A stretch of 9,025 nucleotides of DNA. Origin: Clostridiales bacterium (GTDB lineage: Bacteria > Bacillota > Clostridia > Lachnospirales > Lachnospiraceae). Positions 1 to 7,284 of the stretch are shown one piece after another. Position 1 is the first letter of the stretch. Every line of letters starts with the position of its first letter. The translations under genes and the position numbers were made by a program. The stretch is from assembly GCA_015655565.1 (NCBI GenBank), contig JAATEU010000231.1:1-9025 (forward strand), read 5' to 3'. The notes under the pieces are model-generated. The model made no database searches. It was not told the DNA's origin and saw nothing but the letters and a program-made list of their open reading frames with translations.

Positions 1-1955
1 ATAAATCGGAATTAGCGCTTTTTTGTGATATGAAAGAAATTGCCGTTCAGAATGCCATAGAGGAGCTAAGCTTGGCTTTTCAGTCACTTTATGGCCGCAC
101 AATCAAAACGGCGGATAACGGGAATATTTATAATCAGGCAAAGGCAGGCATTTGCCTGAAGCTTGATTTATCTATGTCAATTGGAAGAGAAGGTTATCGC
201 TTTGAATGTTTAAAAGGAAAATGCACAATTTCGGCCGTTTCTGAATTGGGTCTTTTATACGGCGCATTTGCTTTGTTAAGAAATCTTCAGGTTCAGAAGG
301 TAACGGATTATGATATGTGGACATACGCGGAAGAAAAAGAGCCGTCAAATCCCATCCGTATGTTAAATCATTGGGATAACATGGATGGAAGGATCGAAAG
401 AGGATATTCCGGCGATTCCTTTTTTTTCAGGGAAAATGAAGTGCTGATAAACGGACGTACGAAAGCATATGCAAGAATGATTGCGTCTATGGGAATCAAT
501 GCGGTGGCAATTAATAATGTGAATGTGAGAGGTACGGCCACGGCGCTCATCTCAGACAAATATTATGATAAGCTGCGCAGGCTGTCTGAACTCTTTGCAG
601 AATACGGAGTGAAACTCTTTTTAAGTATTAATTTTGCAGCCTCTATGGAAATGGGAGGCCTGGATACGGCAGATCCGTGTGATGACAGGGTGTGCAGCTG
701 GTGGAAGGAAAAAGCAGAAGAGATCTGGAGGAACCTGCCCGGAATGGGGGGATTCCTGGTGAAGGCCGATTCGGAAGGAAGACCGGGGCCTTTTACCTAT
801 GACAGGACCCATGCTGACGGTGCCAATATGCTGGCAGATGCCATCAGGCCATATGACGGACTTGTCATCTGGCGCTGTTTTGTATATAACTGCCGGCAGG
901 ATTGGAGAGATAGAAAGACGGACCGTGCCAGGGCAGGTTATGACAACTTTATGCCGATAGACGGTGTATTTGCTGAGAATGTTATTTTACAGATAAAGAA
1001 CGGTCCTATGGATTTCCAGGTACGTGAACCGGTATCGCCTTTATTTGGCGGCCTGAAAAAGACTAACATGATGCTGGAAGTACAGATAGCCCAGGAGTAT
1101 ACCGGACAACAAAGGCACGTGTGTTATTTGATCCCGTGGTTTAAAGAAATCCTTGCCTTTAATACGTACTGTGATGAGCGGAACGGGACGGTTGCAGATG
1201 TTGTCAGCGGAAGGACTTACCTGAACAATAATTGCGGAATGGCTGCGGTTGCCAATACCGGAAGTGATTTAAACTGGACCGGACATGATCTTGCGGCAGC
1301 CAATCTATATGGCTTCGGAAGACTTGCTTTTGATACAGGGCTGACCGCAGAGGATATTGCAAAAGAATGGATTGTGCAGACATTTGGCAGTAAGGAAAAG
1401 GTGGAGGAGAAGGTTTTTAAAATACTGATGATGTCGTGGCCGGCATATGAAAAATACACGTCCCCGCTTGGCATTGGCTGGATGGTAAAGCCGGGTGTAC
1501 ATTACGGACCGGATGTTGACGGATACGAATATGACAGATGGGGTACTTACCACAGGGCGGATCATAAAGGCATCGGTGTGGACAGGACAGAAAACGGCAC
1601 CGGGTATTGCAGCCAGTATAATGAGCCGCTTGCATCGGTGTATGCGGACAGAAAGACCTGCCCGGAAGAACTGCTCCTGTTCTTCCATCATGTGGAGTAT
1701 AATTATGTCCTTTCCTCCGGTAAGACGGTTCTGCAGCATATTTATGATATGCACTTTGAAGGGGCGGCGGAAGCAGAGCAGTTTTTGGAAATGTGGAAAG
1801 AACTCCGGGGGGTGATTGATACGGATACCTATCAAAGGATTTTGGCTAGACTTGTACATCAAAAAGACCATGCTAAGGAATGGTGTGACGTGATCAATTC
1901 ATACTTTTACCGGAAAACATTAGTCCAGGATGAATACGGGCGTCCTTTGTACTAG
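1..1955 (+). CDS. aguA: GH67 alpha-glucuronidase, 5' end cut by window edge
   Basis: This enzyme removes (4-O-methyl-)D-glucuronic acid from the non-reducing end of xylo-oligosaccharides released by xylanases. The frame is open from base 3 with no stop. The first ATG, at 30, has no ribosome binding site, and compared from memory with Geobacillus GH67 it sits about 36 residues inside the usual N-terminus. The real start is therefore probably about 80 bases before the window. Numbering from the ATG at 30, the GH67 hallmarks are NHWDNMDG (113-120), INNVNV (161-166), KADSEGRPGPF (245-255, general acid Glu249), NGPMDFQVREP (324-334, Asp328) and QEYTGQ (355-360, Glu356). The 36-residue offset holds for all three catalytic positions. 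The C-terminal helical domain is complete, ending at a TAG. No secretion signal is visible, though about 27 residues are unseen. The product is probably cytoplasmic and cotranscribed with the esterase 34 bases downstream. Family call is very secure. Confidence 0.96.
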   Translation, partial: KSELALFCDMKEIAVQNAIEELSLAFQSLYGRTIKTADNGNIYNQAKAGICLKLDLSMSIGREGYRFECLKGKCTISAVSELGLLYGAFALLRNLQVQKVTDYDMWTYAEEKEPSNPIRMLNHWDNMDGRIERGYSGDSFFFRENEVLINGRTKAYARMIASMGINAVAINNVNVRGTATALISDKYYDKLRRLSELFAEYGVKLFLSINFAASMEMGGLDTADPCDDRVCSWWKEKAEEIWRNLPGMGGFLVKADSEGRPGPFTYDRTHADGANMLADAIRPYDGLVIWRCFVYNCRQDWRDRKTDRARAGYDNFMPIDGVFAENVILQIKNGPMDFQVREPVSPLFGGLKKTNMMLEVQIAQEYTGQQRHVCYLIPWFKEILAFNTYCDERNGTVADVVSGRTYLNNNCGMAAVANTGSDLNWTGHDLAAANLYGFGRLAFDTGLTAEDIAKEWIVQTFGSKEKVEEKVFKILMMSWPAYEKYTSPLGIGWMVKPGVHYGPDVDGYEYDRWGTYHRADHKGIGVDRTENGTGYCSQYNEPLASVYADRKTCPEELLLFFHHVEYNYVLSSGKTVLQHIYDMHFEGAAEAEQFLEMWKELRGVIDTDTYQRILARLVHQKDHAKEWCDVINSYFYRKTLVQDEYGRPLY

Positions 1956-1974
1956 AGGATACACTTTTTATAAA

Positions 1975-1979
1975 AGGAG
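1975..1979 (+). promoter_or_regulatory. RBS that fixes the esterase start at 1990
   Basis: AGGAG lies 10 bases before the ATG at 1990. A longer in-frame ATG at 1930 overlaps the end of the GH67 gene, has no RBS, and would add 20 residues with no family counterpart. The start at 1990 is therefore preferred. Confidence 0.8.
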
Positions 1980-1989
1980 TTTAACCGAC

Positions 1990-3834
1990 ATGAATGAAAA
2001 AGGACTTGAACTTTCGCCGGTTTTATGTGACGGAATGATTTTACAGCGGGATGTTTGCAACCGTATCTATGGAAAGGAAACAAAAGCAGATAAAGTTACC
2101 GTCTGCTTTATGGATACGGAATACATTGCCGGGGCAGATGATAATTTTGATTTCTGTGTGGAATTGCCGCCGGTAGCCGCAGGCGGTCCCTATAGTATTA
2201 CGGTAAAGGGAAGCAGTGAGATTACGATAGGTGATATTTTGTTTGGAGACGTATACATCTTAAGCGGACAATCCAACATGGAACTGCCTGTCCGAAGGGT
2301 GCTTGATGTATCGGCAGATGAAATTATGAAGACATGTGAGCCTGCGATAAGGCAATACCTCATACCTGCAACTTATAATTTCAATGAACCTGGAAAGTAT
2401 ATGTATGCCGGTTCCTGGAAAAAGGCTGTGGGTGAAGACCTTATGGATTTTAGTGCTGCGGGATACTTTTTTGCAAAAGAAATTAAGGAAGCCTGCAATG
2501 TGCCGGTCGGCCTGATTCTGACAGCCGTGGGAGGATGCAGGGTTGAGTCCTGGATGAATCCGGTAACACTCCGCAGGTTTGGGGATTATGAGAAAACCGT
2601 GAAAGAATTTAAGAATGCTGCCGGCTTTAAAGCATATATACAGGGGCAGCAGGATCTGGCAGACGAATGGGTCATTCGGATTGAGGAAGAGGAACAGAAG
2701 GTTACGGATTCCGATAACTGTAAGGAATGGGATACATGCATGGTTCCGTCCTTGGTTTCAGACTATGACAATACCGTCTTTAGCGGTTCTGTGTATCTGT
2801 GCAGGGAAGTAATCCTGGAGGCGGAGCCTATAGAGGAGGCCTATATTTATATGGGCAGCATTATTGATTCGGACAGGGTTTGGATCAACGGGAAGCTGGT
2901 TGGACAAACGGAATACCGATATCCGCCCAGAAAGTACCCGGTACAAAAAGGAGTACTGAAATACGGAAGTAATCAGATTACCGTGCGTATCATGATTCAT
3001 AACAATAACGGCGGTACCATTAAGGGAAAACCATATTATCTGTACTGTGACGGGCGGAAGATTAATCTGGAAGGTGAATGGTATTACAGAGTTGGTAAAA
3101 AAGCTGAAACGGCAATGCCGGCGGTACTGTTCCCTCCGAGCCTTCCAATCTGTTTTTACAATACGGTTGTTGTGCCGCTTTCAAAAATAGCGGTTAAGGG
3201 TGTGCTGTGGTATCAAGGAGAAAGCAACACGGGAGCCCCGGCGGATTATGCAGAAAAGTTTTCCGCCATGGTATCCGATTGGCGTGGGTTAACCGGCTGG
3301 GAGGTGCCGTTTATCTATGTGCAGTTAGCCAATTACAGGGAACCTTTGAATACAGTTGAGGATACAGGCTGGGCTGAACTTAGGGAACAGCAGAGACAGA
3401 ATCTGTCTTTACCGAAGGTTGCCATGGTGGTGGCCTTGGATATCGGAGAGTCCAGCGATTTGCATCCGCAGGATAAAAAAACACTTGGCGTGCGTTTGGC
3501 AAAGGCGGCCGGTTATTTGATTTATAATGAAACGCAGCCATTCAGCGGTCCGCTTCCAAAGCATGCAAATGTGATGGGAACGAGCGTTGAAATTTGCTTT
3601 GAATATCTGGAGGATACGGATGCGGAGTGCAGTCTTAACAATTTTGAACTCGCAGGTACGGAGGAAATATTTTATACTGCATCGGCAGTAAGGAAAGGCA
3701 AACGTGTATTTATATCCTGTGACAGAGTAGATGTTCCGGCCTTCGTCAGATATGCGTGGCGTGATAATCCGGCGGACGTTAATTTTTACAATGATGCGGG
3801 CTTGCCGGCCGCAGGTTTTCAGCTCGATTTGTAG
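1990..3834 (+). CDS. SGNH-type carbohydrate acetylesterase (sialate O-acetylesterase/SASA family)
   Basis: This is a 614-residue serine esterase, probably removing O-acetyl groups from imported xylo-oligosaccharides. Visible SGNH blocks are GQSNM (93-97, nucleophile Ser95), AVGG (179-182, oxyanion Gly), WYQGESN (407-413) and DLHPQD (490-495, with Asp490 and His492 completing the triad). Between the second and third blocks there is a long insert, about residues 200-370. It contains a beta-rich stretch with DRVWINGKLVG (295-305), like the sugar-binding jelly-roll of GH2 enzymes. Such an insert is known in several SASA-type esterases, including the CE20 family; membership of CE20 here is inference. 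No signal peptide or membrane segment is present, so a cytoplasmic location is expected. The gene follows the GH67 gene by 34 bases, which is the main reason to favour acetylated xylan fragments over sialic acid as substrate. Substrate is not provable from sequence. Confidence 0.88.
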   Translation: MNEKGLELSPVLCDGMILQRDVCNRIYGKETKADKVTVCFMDTEYIAGADDNFDFCVELPPVAAGGPYSITVKGSSEITIGDILFGDVYILSGQSNMELPVRRVLDVSADEIMKTCEPAIRQYLIPATYNFNEPGKYMYAGSWKKAVGEDLMDFSAAGYFFAKEIKEACNVPVGLILTAVGGCRVESWMNPVTLRRFGDYEKTVKEFKNAAGFKAYIQGQQDLADEWVIRIEEEEQKVTDSDNCKEWDTCMVPSLVSDYDNTVFSGSVYLCREVILEAEPIEEAYIYMGSIIDSDRVWINGKLVGQTEYRYPPRKYPVQKGVLKYGSNQITVRIMIHNNNGGTIKGKPYYLYCDGRKINLEGEWYYRVGKKAETAMPAVLFPPSLPICFYNTVVVPLSKIAVKGVLWYQGESNTGAPADYAEKFSAMVSDWRGLTGWEVPFIYVQLANYREPLNTVEDTGWAELREQQRQNLSLPKVAMVVALDIGESSDLHPQDKKTLGVRLAKAAGYLIYNETQPFSGPLPKHANVMGTSVEICFEYLEDTDAECSLNNFELAGTEEIFYTASAVRKGKRVFISCDRVDVPAFVRYAWRDNPADVNFYNDAGLPAAGFQLDL

Positions 3835-4067
3835 AGAAGAGTAAGGTACATGGGAGCTTTAATAATGGAGTAAGCAAAAGGGCATTACCAAAAGTATTAT
3901 AGAAGTAATTTATCTGGAATGATTGATGGTGTAAGCTGGTATTTTACTATAAATGCGATTGTATTGATCTTATCAGGAATACTTATGTAAAGCGTTGGAA
4001 GCTAAGGCAAAATCTATATCCGGCCTTTCTGTGTGGAATTTTAATTTTGTAATTATTATGAAAAAAA

Positions 4068-4080
4068 AGTAAAATTTACT
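4068..4080. promoter_or_regulatory. Small palindrome upstream of xylanase promoter
   Basis: AGTAAAATTTACT is a perfect inverted repeat with 6-base arms and a one-base centre. It covers about -47 to -35 relative to the predicted start site, where an activator or repressor could bind. It matches no operator that I recognise with confidence. Confidence 0.3.
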
Positions 4081-4102
4081 ATCTTTTCTTTGGAAAATGT
4101 TG

Positions 4103-4108
4103 TATAAT
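4103..4108 (+). promoter_or_regulatory. -10 element of the xylanase promoter
   Basis: A perfect TATAAT lies 102 bases before the xylanase ATG. The region 16-18 bases upstream (TATCTT at 4080-4085) is a poor -35, which fits a promoter needing an activator. The expected transcription start is near 4115. Confidence 0.65.
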
Positions 4109-4125
4109 TATCATACTTCATGATA
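4109..4125. promoter_or_regulatory. Operator-like inverted repeat over the xylanase transcription start
   Basis: TATCAT-ACTTC-ATGATA has 6-base arms and a 5-base centre and overlaps the predicted start site, a classic repressor position. The bound regulator is unknown. It shares bases with the 5' arm of the leader hairpin, so one of the two readings may be accidental. Confidence 0.3.
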
Positions 4126-4169
4126 GATAAATCCCCAGCCGAACACATGTTTATCTATGAAGATGAAGT
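4115..4169 (+). promoter_or_regulatory. Two-part hairpin in the xylanase mRNA leader
   Basis: An outer stem pairs ACTTCAT (4115-4121) with ATGAAGT (4163-4169). An inner stem pairs ATAGATAAA (4123-4131) with TTTATCTAT (4150-4158). An asymmetric internal loop (one base against four) separates them, and an 18-base loop closes the top. The structure would begin at the predicted 5' end of the mRNA and stop about 29 bases before the RBS. It has no U-tract, so it is not a simple terminator; a 5' stabilising hairpin or regulatory leader is possible. Confidence 0.5.
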
Positions 4170-4197
4170 TAATAAGAGGGAGATTATTTTAAAATTC

Positions 4198-4206
4198 AGG
4201 AGGTGG
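4198..4206 (+). promoter_or_regulatory. RBS of the xylanase gene
   Basis: AGGAGGTGG gives a near-perfect anti-Shine-Dalgarno match, with AGGAGG ending 7 bases before the ATG at 4211. It indicates strong translation and fixes the start directly before a signal peptide. Confidence 0.85.
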
Positions 4207-4210
4207 TTAT

Positions 4211-6361
4211 ATGAACAATAAAAAACTCGCAGCAATTGTAACAATCTGCGCTTTGATTGTTACTAGTACGTGCTGCTACATACCAAAGCTTAAAGCTGAA
4301 ACAACTTATGGTAATTTGATAATTGATGATTTCGAGACGGGCTTAAATGGTTGGGGGCCCAGAGGTCAGGAAGCGGAAGTGGTAAGTTTAAATACGGACC
4401 AGGCTTATTCAGGGGTAAATAGTGTAAAAATAAGCAATCGTACGCAAACCTGGCACGGAACGACCAGTGATAAAACAGAAGAACTGACACTGGGAGAAAC
4501 TTATGTATTTGGAATATGGATTAAATATTTGGGAGATTCTTATTCCAATACGCAGAATTTCAGCCTTCAGCTTCAGTACAATGATGGTGTAAACGATCAG
4601 TATAAAACCATCAAAACAGCAGCAGTAACCAAAGGGGCATGGACCTATTTAGAAGGGGAATACACGATTCCTACCGATGCCGCCAATATATTTGTTTATG
4701 TGGAAACGGAGTATAAATCCTCTCCGACTTCACAGGATCTTATGGATTTTTATATTGACGATTTTACGGCAACACCGGCGGTTCTGCCTGATATTGAAGA
4801 TAATATAGCAAGCTTAAAGGATGTATTTTCAGCTTATTTTGATGTGGGAGGGGCTTCAACTGCAAGTGAGCTGGCACCTGCTCCGGCAAAGGACCTTGTT
4901 TTAAAGCACTATAATCTTCTGACACCGGGTAATGAACTGAAACCGGATTCCGTATTGGATTATGATGCAACCATAGCGTATCTGGAAGCAAATCCGACAG
5001 ACCAGGGCAATCCTCAGGTGAATTTAAGGGCTGCCAGGACTTTATTGGAGTTTGCAAGGGATAATAACATTCCGGTAAGAGGACATACCCTGGTTTGGCA
5101 TAGCCAGACACCGGACTGGTTCTTCCGTGAAAATTACTCAACCGATTCCGGTGCCTCCTGGGTATCCAAAGAGGTTATGCTGGAAAGACTGGAAAATTAT
5201 ATAAAAAACCTTATGGCACTTTTAAAAGAATCCTATCCAACTGTGGAAATCTATGCCTGGGATGTGGTGAATGAGGCGGTCGATCCCAATACTTCCACCG
5301 GAATGAGGAATCCCGGTTCCAATAATACTACAGCGGGCAATTCCCTCTGGATGCAGACCATTGGCGAGGAATATATAGAAAAAGCTTTTGAATATGCAAG
5401 GAAATACGCACCGGAGGGGTGTAAACTATTTTACAATGACTATAATGAATACGAGGATAAAAAAAGTACATTCATCTATAATATTTTAAAAAATTTAATA
5501 GATAAGGGCCTTGTTGACGGTATGGGCATGCAATCCCATTGGACCATGGATTATCCAAGCATCAGTATGTTTGAAACTGCCGCAAGAAAATATAATTCTT
5601 TAGGGATTGAACTTCAGCTTACGGAATTGGATATGAAGCAGCCGGATAACAGTGAAAGTGCTTTGGCTGCTCAGGCGAGCCGTTACAAACTCCTAATGAA
5701 TAAGGTCGTAGACTTAAAAAAGGAAGGAATTAATTTTACGGCGGTAGTGTTATGGGGCATAACCGACAGAACCAGCTGGCTGGGAGGATATCCTTTGTTA
5801 TTTGATGAAGAATATAAAGCAAAACCGGCATACTACTCCATAATAGAAGGAATGGAAACGGATGGAACAGTGACGCCGACACCAACGTTAACGCCATCTG
5901 TGACGCCATCGGTAACGCCGTCCGTAACACCAACGTTAACGCCGGCGCCCACCCAGATACCCGTTGAAGGAGAACCGGCTGTGACGGTAACTACGAAGAA
6001 CAATGGCAATACAATCAGCCAAACATACACAGTAACCGCTCAGGGCGGAACCATTGATTTATCCAAAGTTTCCATAACCTTTACGGCGGATGGGATGAGC
6101 AGTGAGAAACAGAATGTATGGTGCGACCAGGCTGCCTTGCAGCTTACTGTATCGCCCTGGTATACTTCACTTAGCGGGTCCGTGACAGGAGCAATTTCGA
6201 ATGGAAGCCTGACCCTTACCATGAATAAAAGCGTGGAGCTTGCTGAAGGAACGGGAAATTTAGTAATGGACATCCGTTTTGCAAAGACAGATTGGTCAGA
6301 TTATGGTACACTTTCAAATCCGGTTTTACAGGTATACTACGATGGTATACTGATAGAATAG
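4211..6361 (+). CDS. Secreted modular endo-1,4-beta-xylanase, CBM22-GH10-linker-CBM3
   Basis: This 716-residue enzyme cuts the internal beta-1,4 bonds of xylan outside the cell. Residues 1-29 form a signal peptide (Lys-Lys, hydrophobic core, likely cleavage after LKA). Residues 35-190 are a CBM22-type xylan-binding module, with GWGPRG (47-52) and a conserved RTQTWHG (77-83). The GH10 barrel covers about 197-547: GHTLVWHSQTPDWF (291-304), WDVVNEAVD (350-358, acid/base Glu355), TELDM (471-475, nucleophile Glu472) and LWGITDRTSW (514-523). A Pro/Thr linker (554-584) leads to a CBM3-type cellulose-binding module (about 587-716) with IDLSKV (615-620), WCDQAA (637-642) and RFAKTDWSDY (689-698). No dockerin, SLH or sortase motif is seen, so it is probably a free enzyme. 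It has its own promoter and terminator. It would supply the oligosaccharides used by the GH67 and esterase upstream. Confidence 0.96.
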   Translation: MNNKKLAAIVTICALIVTSTCCYIPKLKAETTYGNLIIDDFETGLNGWGPRGQEAEVVSLNTDQAYSGVNSVKISNRTQTWHGTTSDKTEELTLGETYVFGIWIKYLGDSYSNTQNFSLQLQYNDGVNDQYKTIKTAAVTKGAWTYLEGEYTIPTDAANIFVYVETEYKSSPTSQDLMDFYIDDFTATPAVLPDIEDNIASLKDVFSAYFDVGGASTASELAPAPAKDLVLKHYNLLTPGNELKPDSVLDYDATIAYLEANPTDQGNPQVNLRAARTLLEFARDNNIPVRGHTLVWHSQTPDWFFRENYSTDSGASWVSKEVMLERLENYIKNLMALLKESYPTVEIYAWDVVNEAVDPNTSTGMRNPGSNNTTAGNSLWMQTIGEEYIEKAFEYARKYAPEGCKLFYNDYNEYEDKKSTFIYNILKNLIDKGLVDGMGMQSHWTMDYPSISMFETAARKYNSLGIELQLTELDMKQPDNSESALAAQASRYKLLMNKVVDLKKEGINFTAVVLWGITDRTSWLGGYPLLFDEEYKAKPAYYSIIEGMETDGTVTPTPTLTPSVTPSVTPSVTPTLTPAPTQIPVEGEPAVTVTTKNNGNTISQTYTVTAQGGTIDLSKVSITFTADGMSSEKQNVWCDQAALQLTVSPWYTSLSGSVTGAISNGSLTLTMNKSVELAEGTGNLVMDIRFAKTDWSDYGTLSNPVLQVYYDGILIE
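5870..5962 (+). repeat. Pro/Thr linker with 12-base SVTP-type repeats
   Basis: Short units ending in Thr-Pro (SVTP, TLTP, TPTP) encode a flexible, probably glycosylated linker between the GH10 and CBM3 modules. Three SVTP units are adjacent; synonymous codons differ between them, so the DNA repeat is imperfect. Confidence 0.85.
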
Positions 6362-6378
6362 GTTCCTAATAGTTGGGG

Positions 6379-6423
6379 AAATGGCCTGATGCCAATAAGC
6401 ATCAGGCCATTTATATTTTTTTC
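6379..6423 (+). terminator. Rho-independent terminator of the xylanase gene
   Basis: ATGGCCTGATGC (6381-6392) pairs perfectly with GCATCAGGCCAT (6399-6410) around a 6-base loop, and two flanking A-T pairs extend the stem to 14 bp. A T-rich tract follows (to about 6423). It is 17 bases after the stop codon. The opposite strand lacks a T-tract at this hairpin, so it seems one-directional. Confidence 0.93.
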
Positions 6424-6534
6424 TTTCATATAGGCTCCCCATAGCATAATCAAAGCACAAAAGCATAATTACAGAACACAGAAAGCAGATGTTATTTTAG
6501 CACGATTTTACCGGATATCTGGTTATAAGACGTT

Positions 6535-6565
6535 AATAGGAAAGTGTTTTTTGCAATAGGAAAGT
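6535..6565. repeat. Two 11-base direct repeats, 20 bases apart
   Basis: AATAGGAAAGT occurs at 6535-6545 and 6555-6565. The 20-base period is about two helical turns, the geometry of a tandem protein-binding site. Both lie in the 255-base gene-free stretch between the xylanase terminator and the 3' end of the remnant on the other strand. No function is assigned. Confidence 0.5.
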
Positions 6566-6615
6566 TATGTTTACGCATTATCAATTATTAAAAATATACG
6601 GTTCTAGTAGAGTTT

Positions 6616-7277
6616 TTAATATCCCTTATCAAAATCAACGGGATTTACAAGCTCCTCTTTTTGTAAATAGCGCTTTAAATTGTCATATATCATCTCGAAT
6701 ACCCTGGTATCATATAAGTCTGAATAAAGAGCATTATGCGGAGTGATAATCACGTTGTCAAATGTCCATAACGGGCTGTCCGTATCAAGGGGTTCTTTTT
6801 CAAATACGTCTAATGCTACTCCACGGAAATGACCTTCTTTTATTTTTTCAATTAAGGCTGTTTCATCAATAATGCTTCCTCTGGAAACGTTTATGATACT
6901 GGAACCTTTTTTCATTATGGAAAAAGCATGGGCATCAAGCAGATGGAAAGTCTCCGGTGTGCTTGGAAGTGTGGATACTGCCACATCACATTTGGAAATA
7001 AATGTATTCAGAAAGTTTTTAATGCGGGCCGTTCCTTCCGTAATATTTTTGTCGGAGTTGGCAAAACACATACGGATATAGCCTTCTCCATTAGCACCGA
7101 AAGCGGTTCCTGGAACCGTAAGCACTCCGGCATGAGAGAGGAGGGCTTCGGACAGTTTTTCGGAGGACATAGGATATGCTTTTACATTGATGTATACGCA
7201 GAAAGAACCTTCGGTTTTGAACACTTTAAAACCAGGAACTTCTTTTAATGCATTAACTCCGACACACAATCAAACAT
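6616..7277 (-). pseudogene. Chimeric remnant: aminotransferase C-terminus joined to D-2-hydroxyacid dehydrogenase C-terminus
   Basis: The readable frame runs from TTG at 7269 to a TAA ending at 6616 (217 codons). Residues 1-87 match the small C-terminal domain of a fold-type-I (class I/II) aminotransferase: EGSFCVYINVKAYP (20-33), GVLTVPGTAFG (48-58) and GEGYIRMCFA (61-70), where Arg66 is the usual substrate-carboxylate ligand. The PLP-lysine domain is absent. From about residue 89 the frame becomes the second half of a D-isomer-specific 2-hydroxyacid dehydrogenase: LPSTPET (101-107), INVSRGSIID (126-135, catalytic Arg130), DVFEKEP (154-160, catalytic Glu) and ITPHNA (175-180, His178). The GxGxxG NAD-binding loop and the first half are missing. 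The junction is near 7005. A stop (TGA at 7272-7270) precedes the frame. The RBS-supported ATG at 7277 reads a different frame and stops after 10 codons. Neither half could fold as an enzyme; I take this as a deletion-fusion pseudogene rather than a functional hybrid. Confidence 0.85.
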
Positions 7278-7284
7278 AACACAC

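Larger units (their letters stand above)
3835..4210. other. Intergenic region between esterase and xylanase genes
   Basis: No complete gene is seen. I found no convincing Rho-independent terminator after the esterase stop, so the end of that transcript is unclear. Bases 3874-4045 contain short hydrophobic open stretches, including a 23-codon ATG frame at 3919-3990, that could be a decayed membrane-protein fragment. From 4061 the region becomes AT-rich and holds the xylanase promoter and leader. Confidence 0.6.

Noticed and set aside
30..32. ATG at 30 as the true start of the GH67 gene
   Set aside because: No RBS precedes it, the frame stays open to the window edge, and the catalytic residues show that about 36 residues of the family N-terminus would be missing.
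1305..1871. Long open frame on the - strand inside the GH67 gene
   Set aside because: It lies antisense within a strongly conserved GH67 coding region, and its product shows no recognisable motif; it is a shadow of that gene.
1930..1989. Longer esterase start overlapping the GH67 gene
   Set aside because: The 20 added residues lie largely in GH67 coding sequence and have no RBS; AGGAG sits properly before 1990.
3985..4001. CcpA cre-like site (TGTAAAGCGTTGGAAG)
   Set aside because: It has one extra base in the left half and a poor right half relative to the cre consensus, so catabolite control is not supported here.
4198..4300. Xylanase as a lipoprotein because of two cysteines in the leader (residues 21-22)
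   Set aside because: The residues before the cysteines (TST) do not fit a lipobox, and a normal cleavage site after LKA follows.
5870..5962. CRISPR-like or satellite repeat
   Set aside because: The repeats are in frame, vary at synonymous positions and encode a typical Pro/Thr linker between enzyme modules.
6379..6423. Bidirectional terminator also serving the - strand remnant
   Set aside because: The complementary strand has no T-tract after the hairpin, and the remnant's stop is over 190 bases away.
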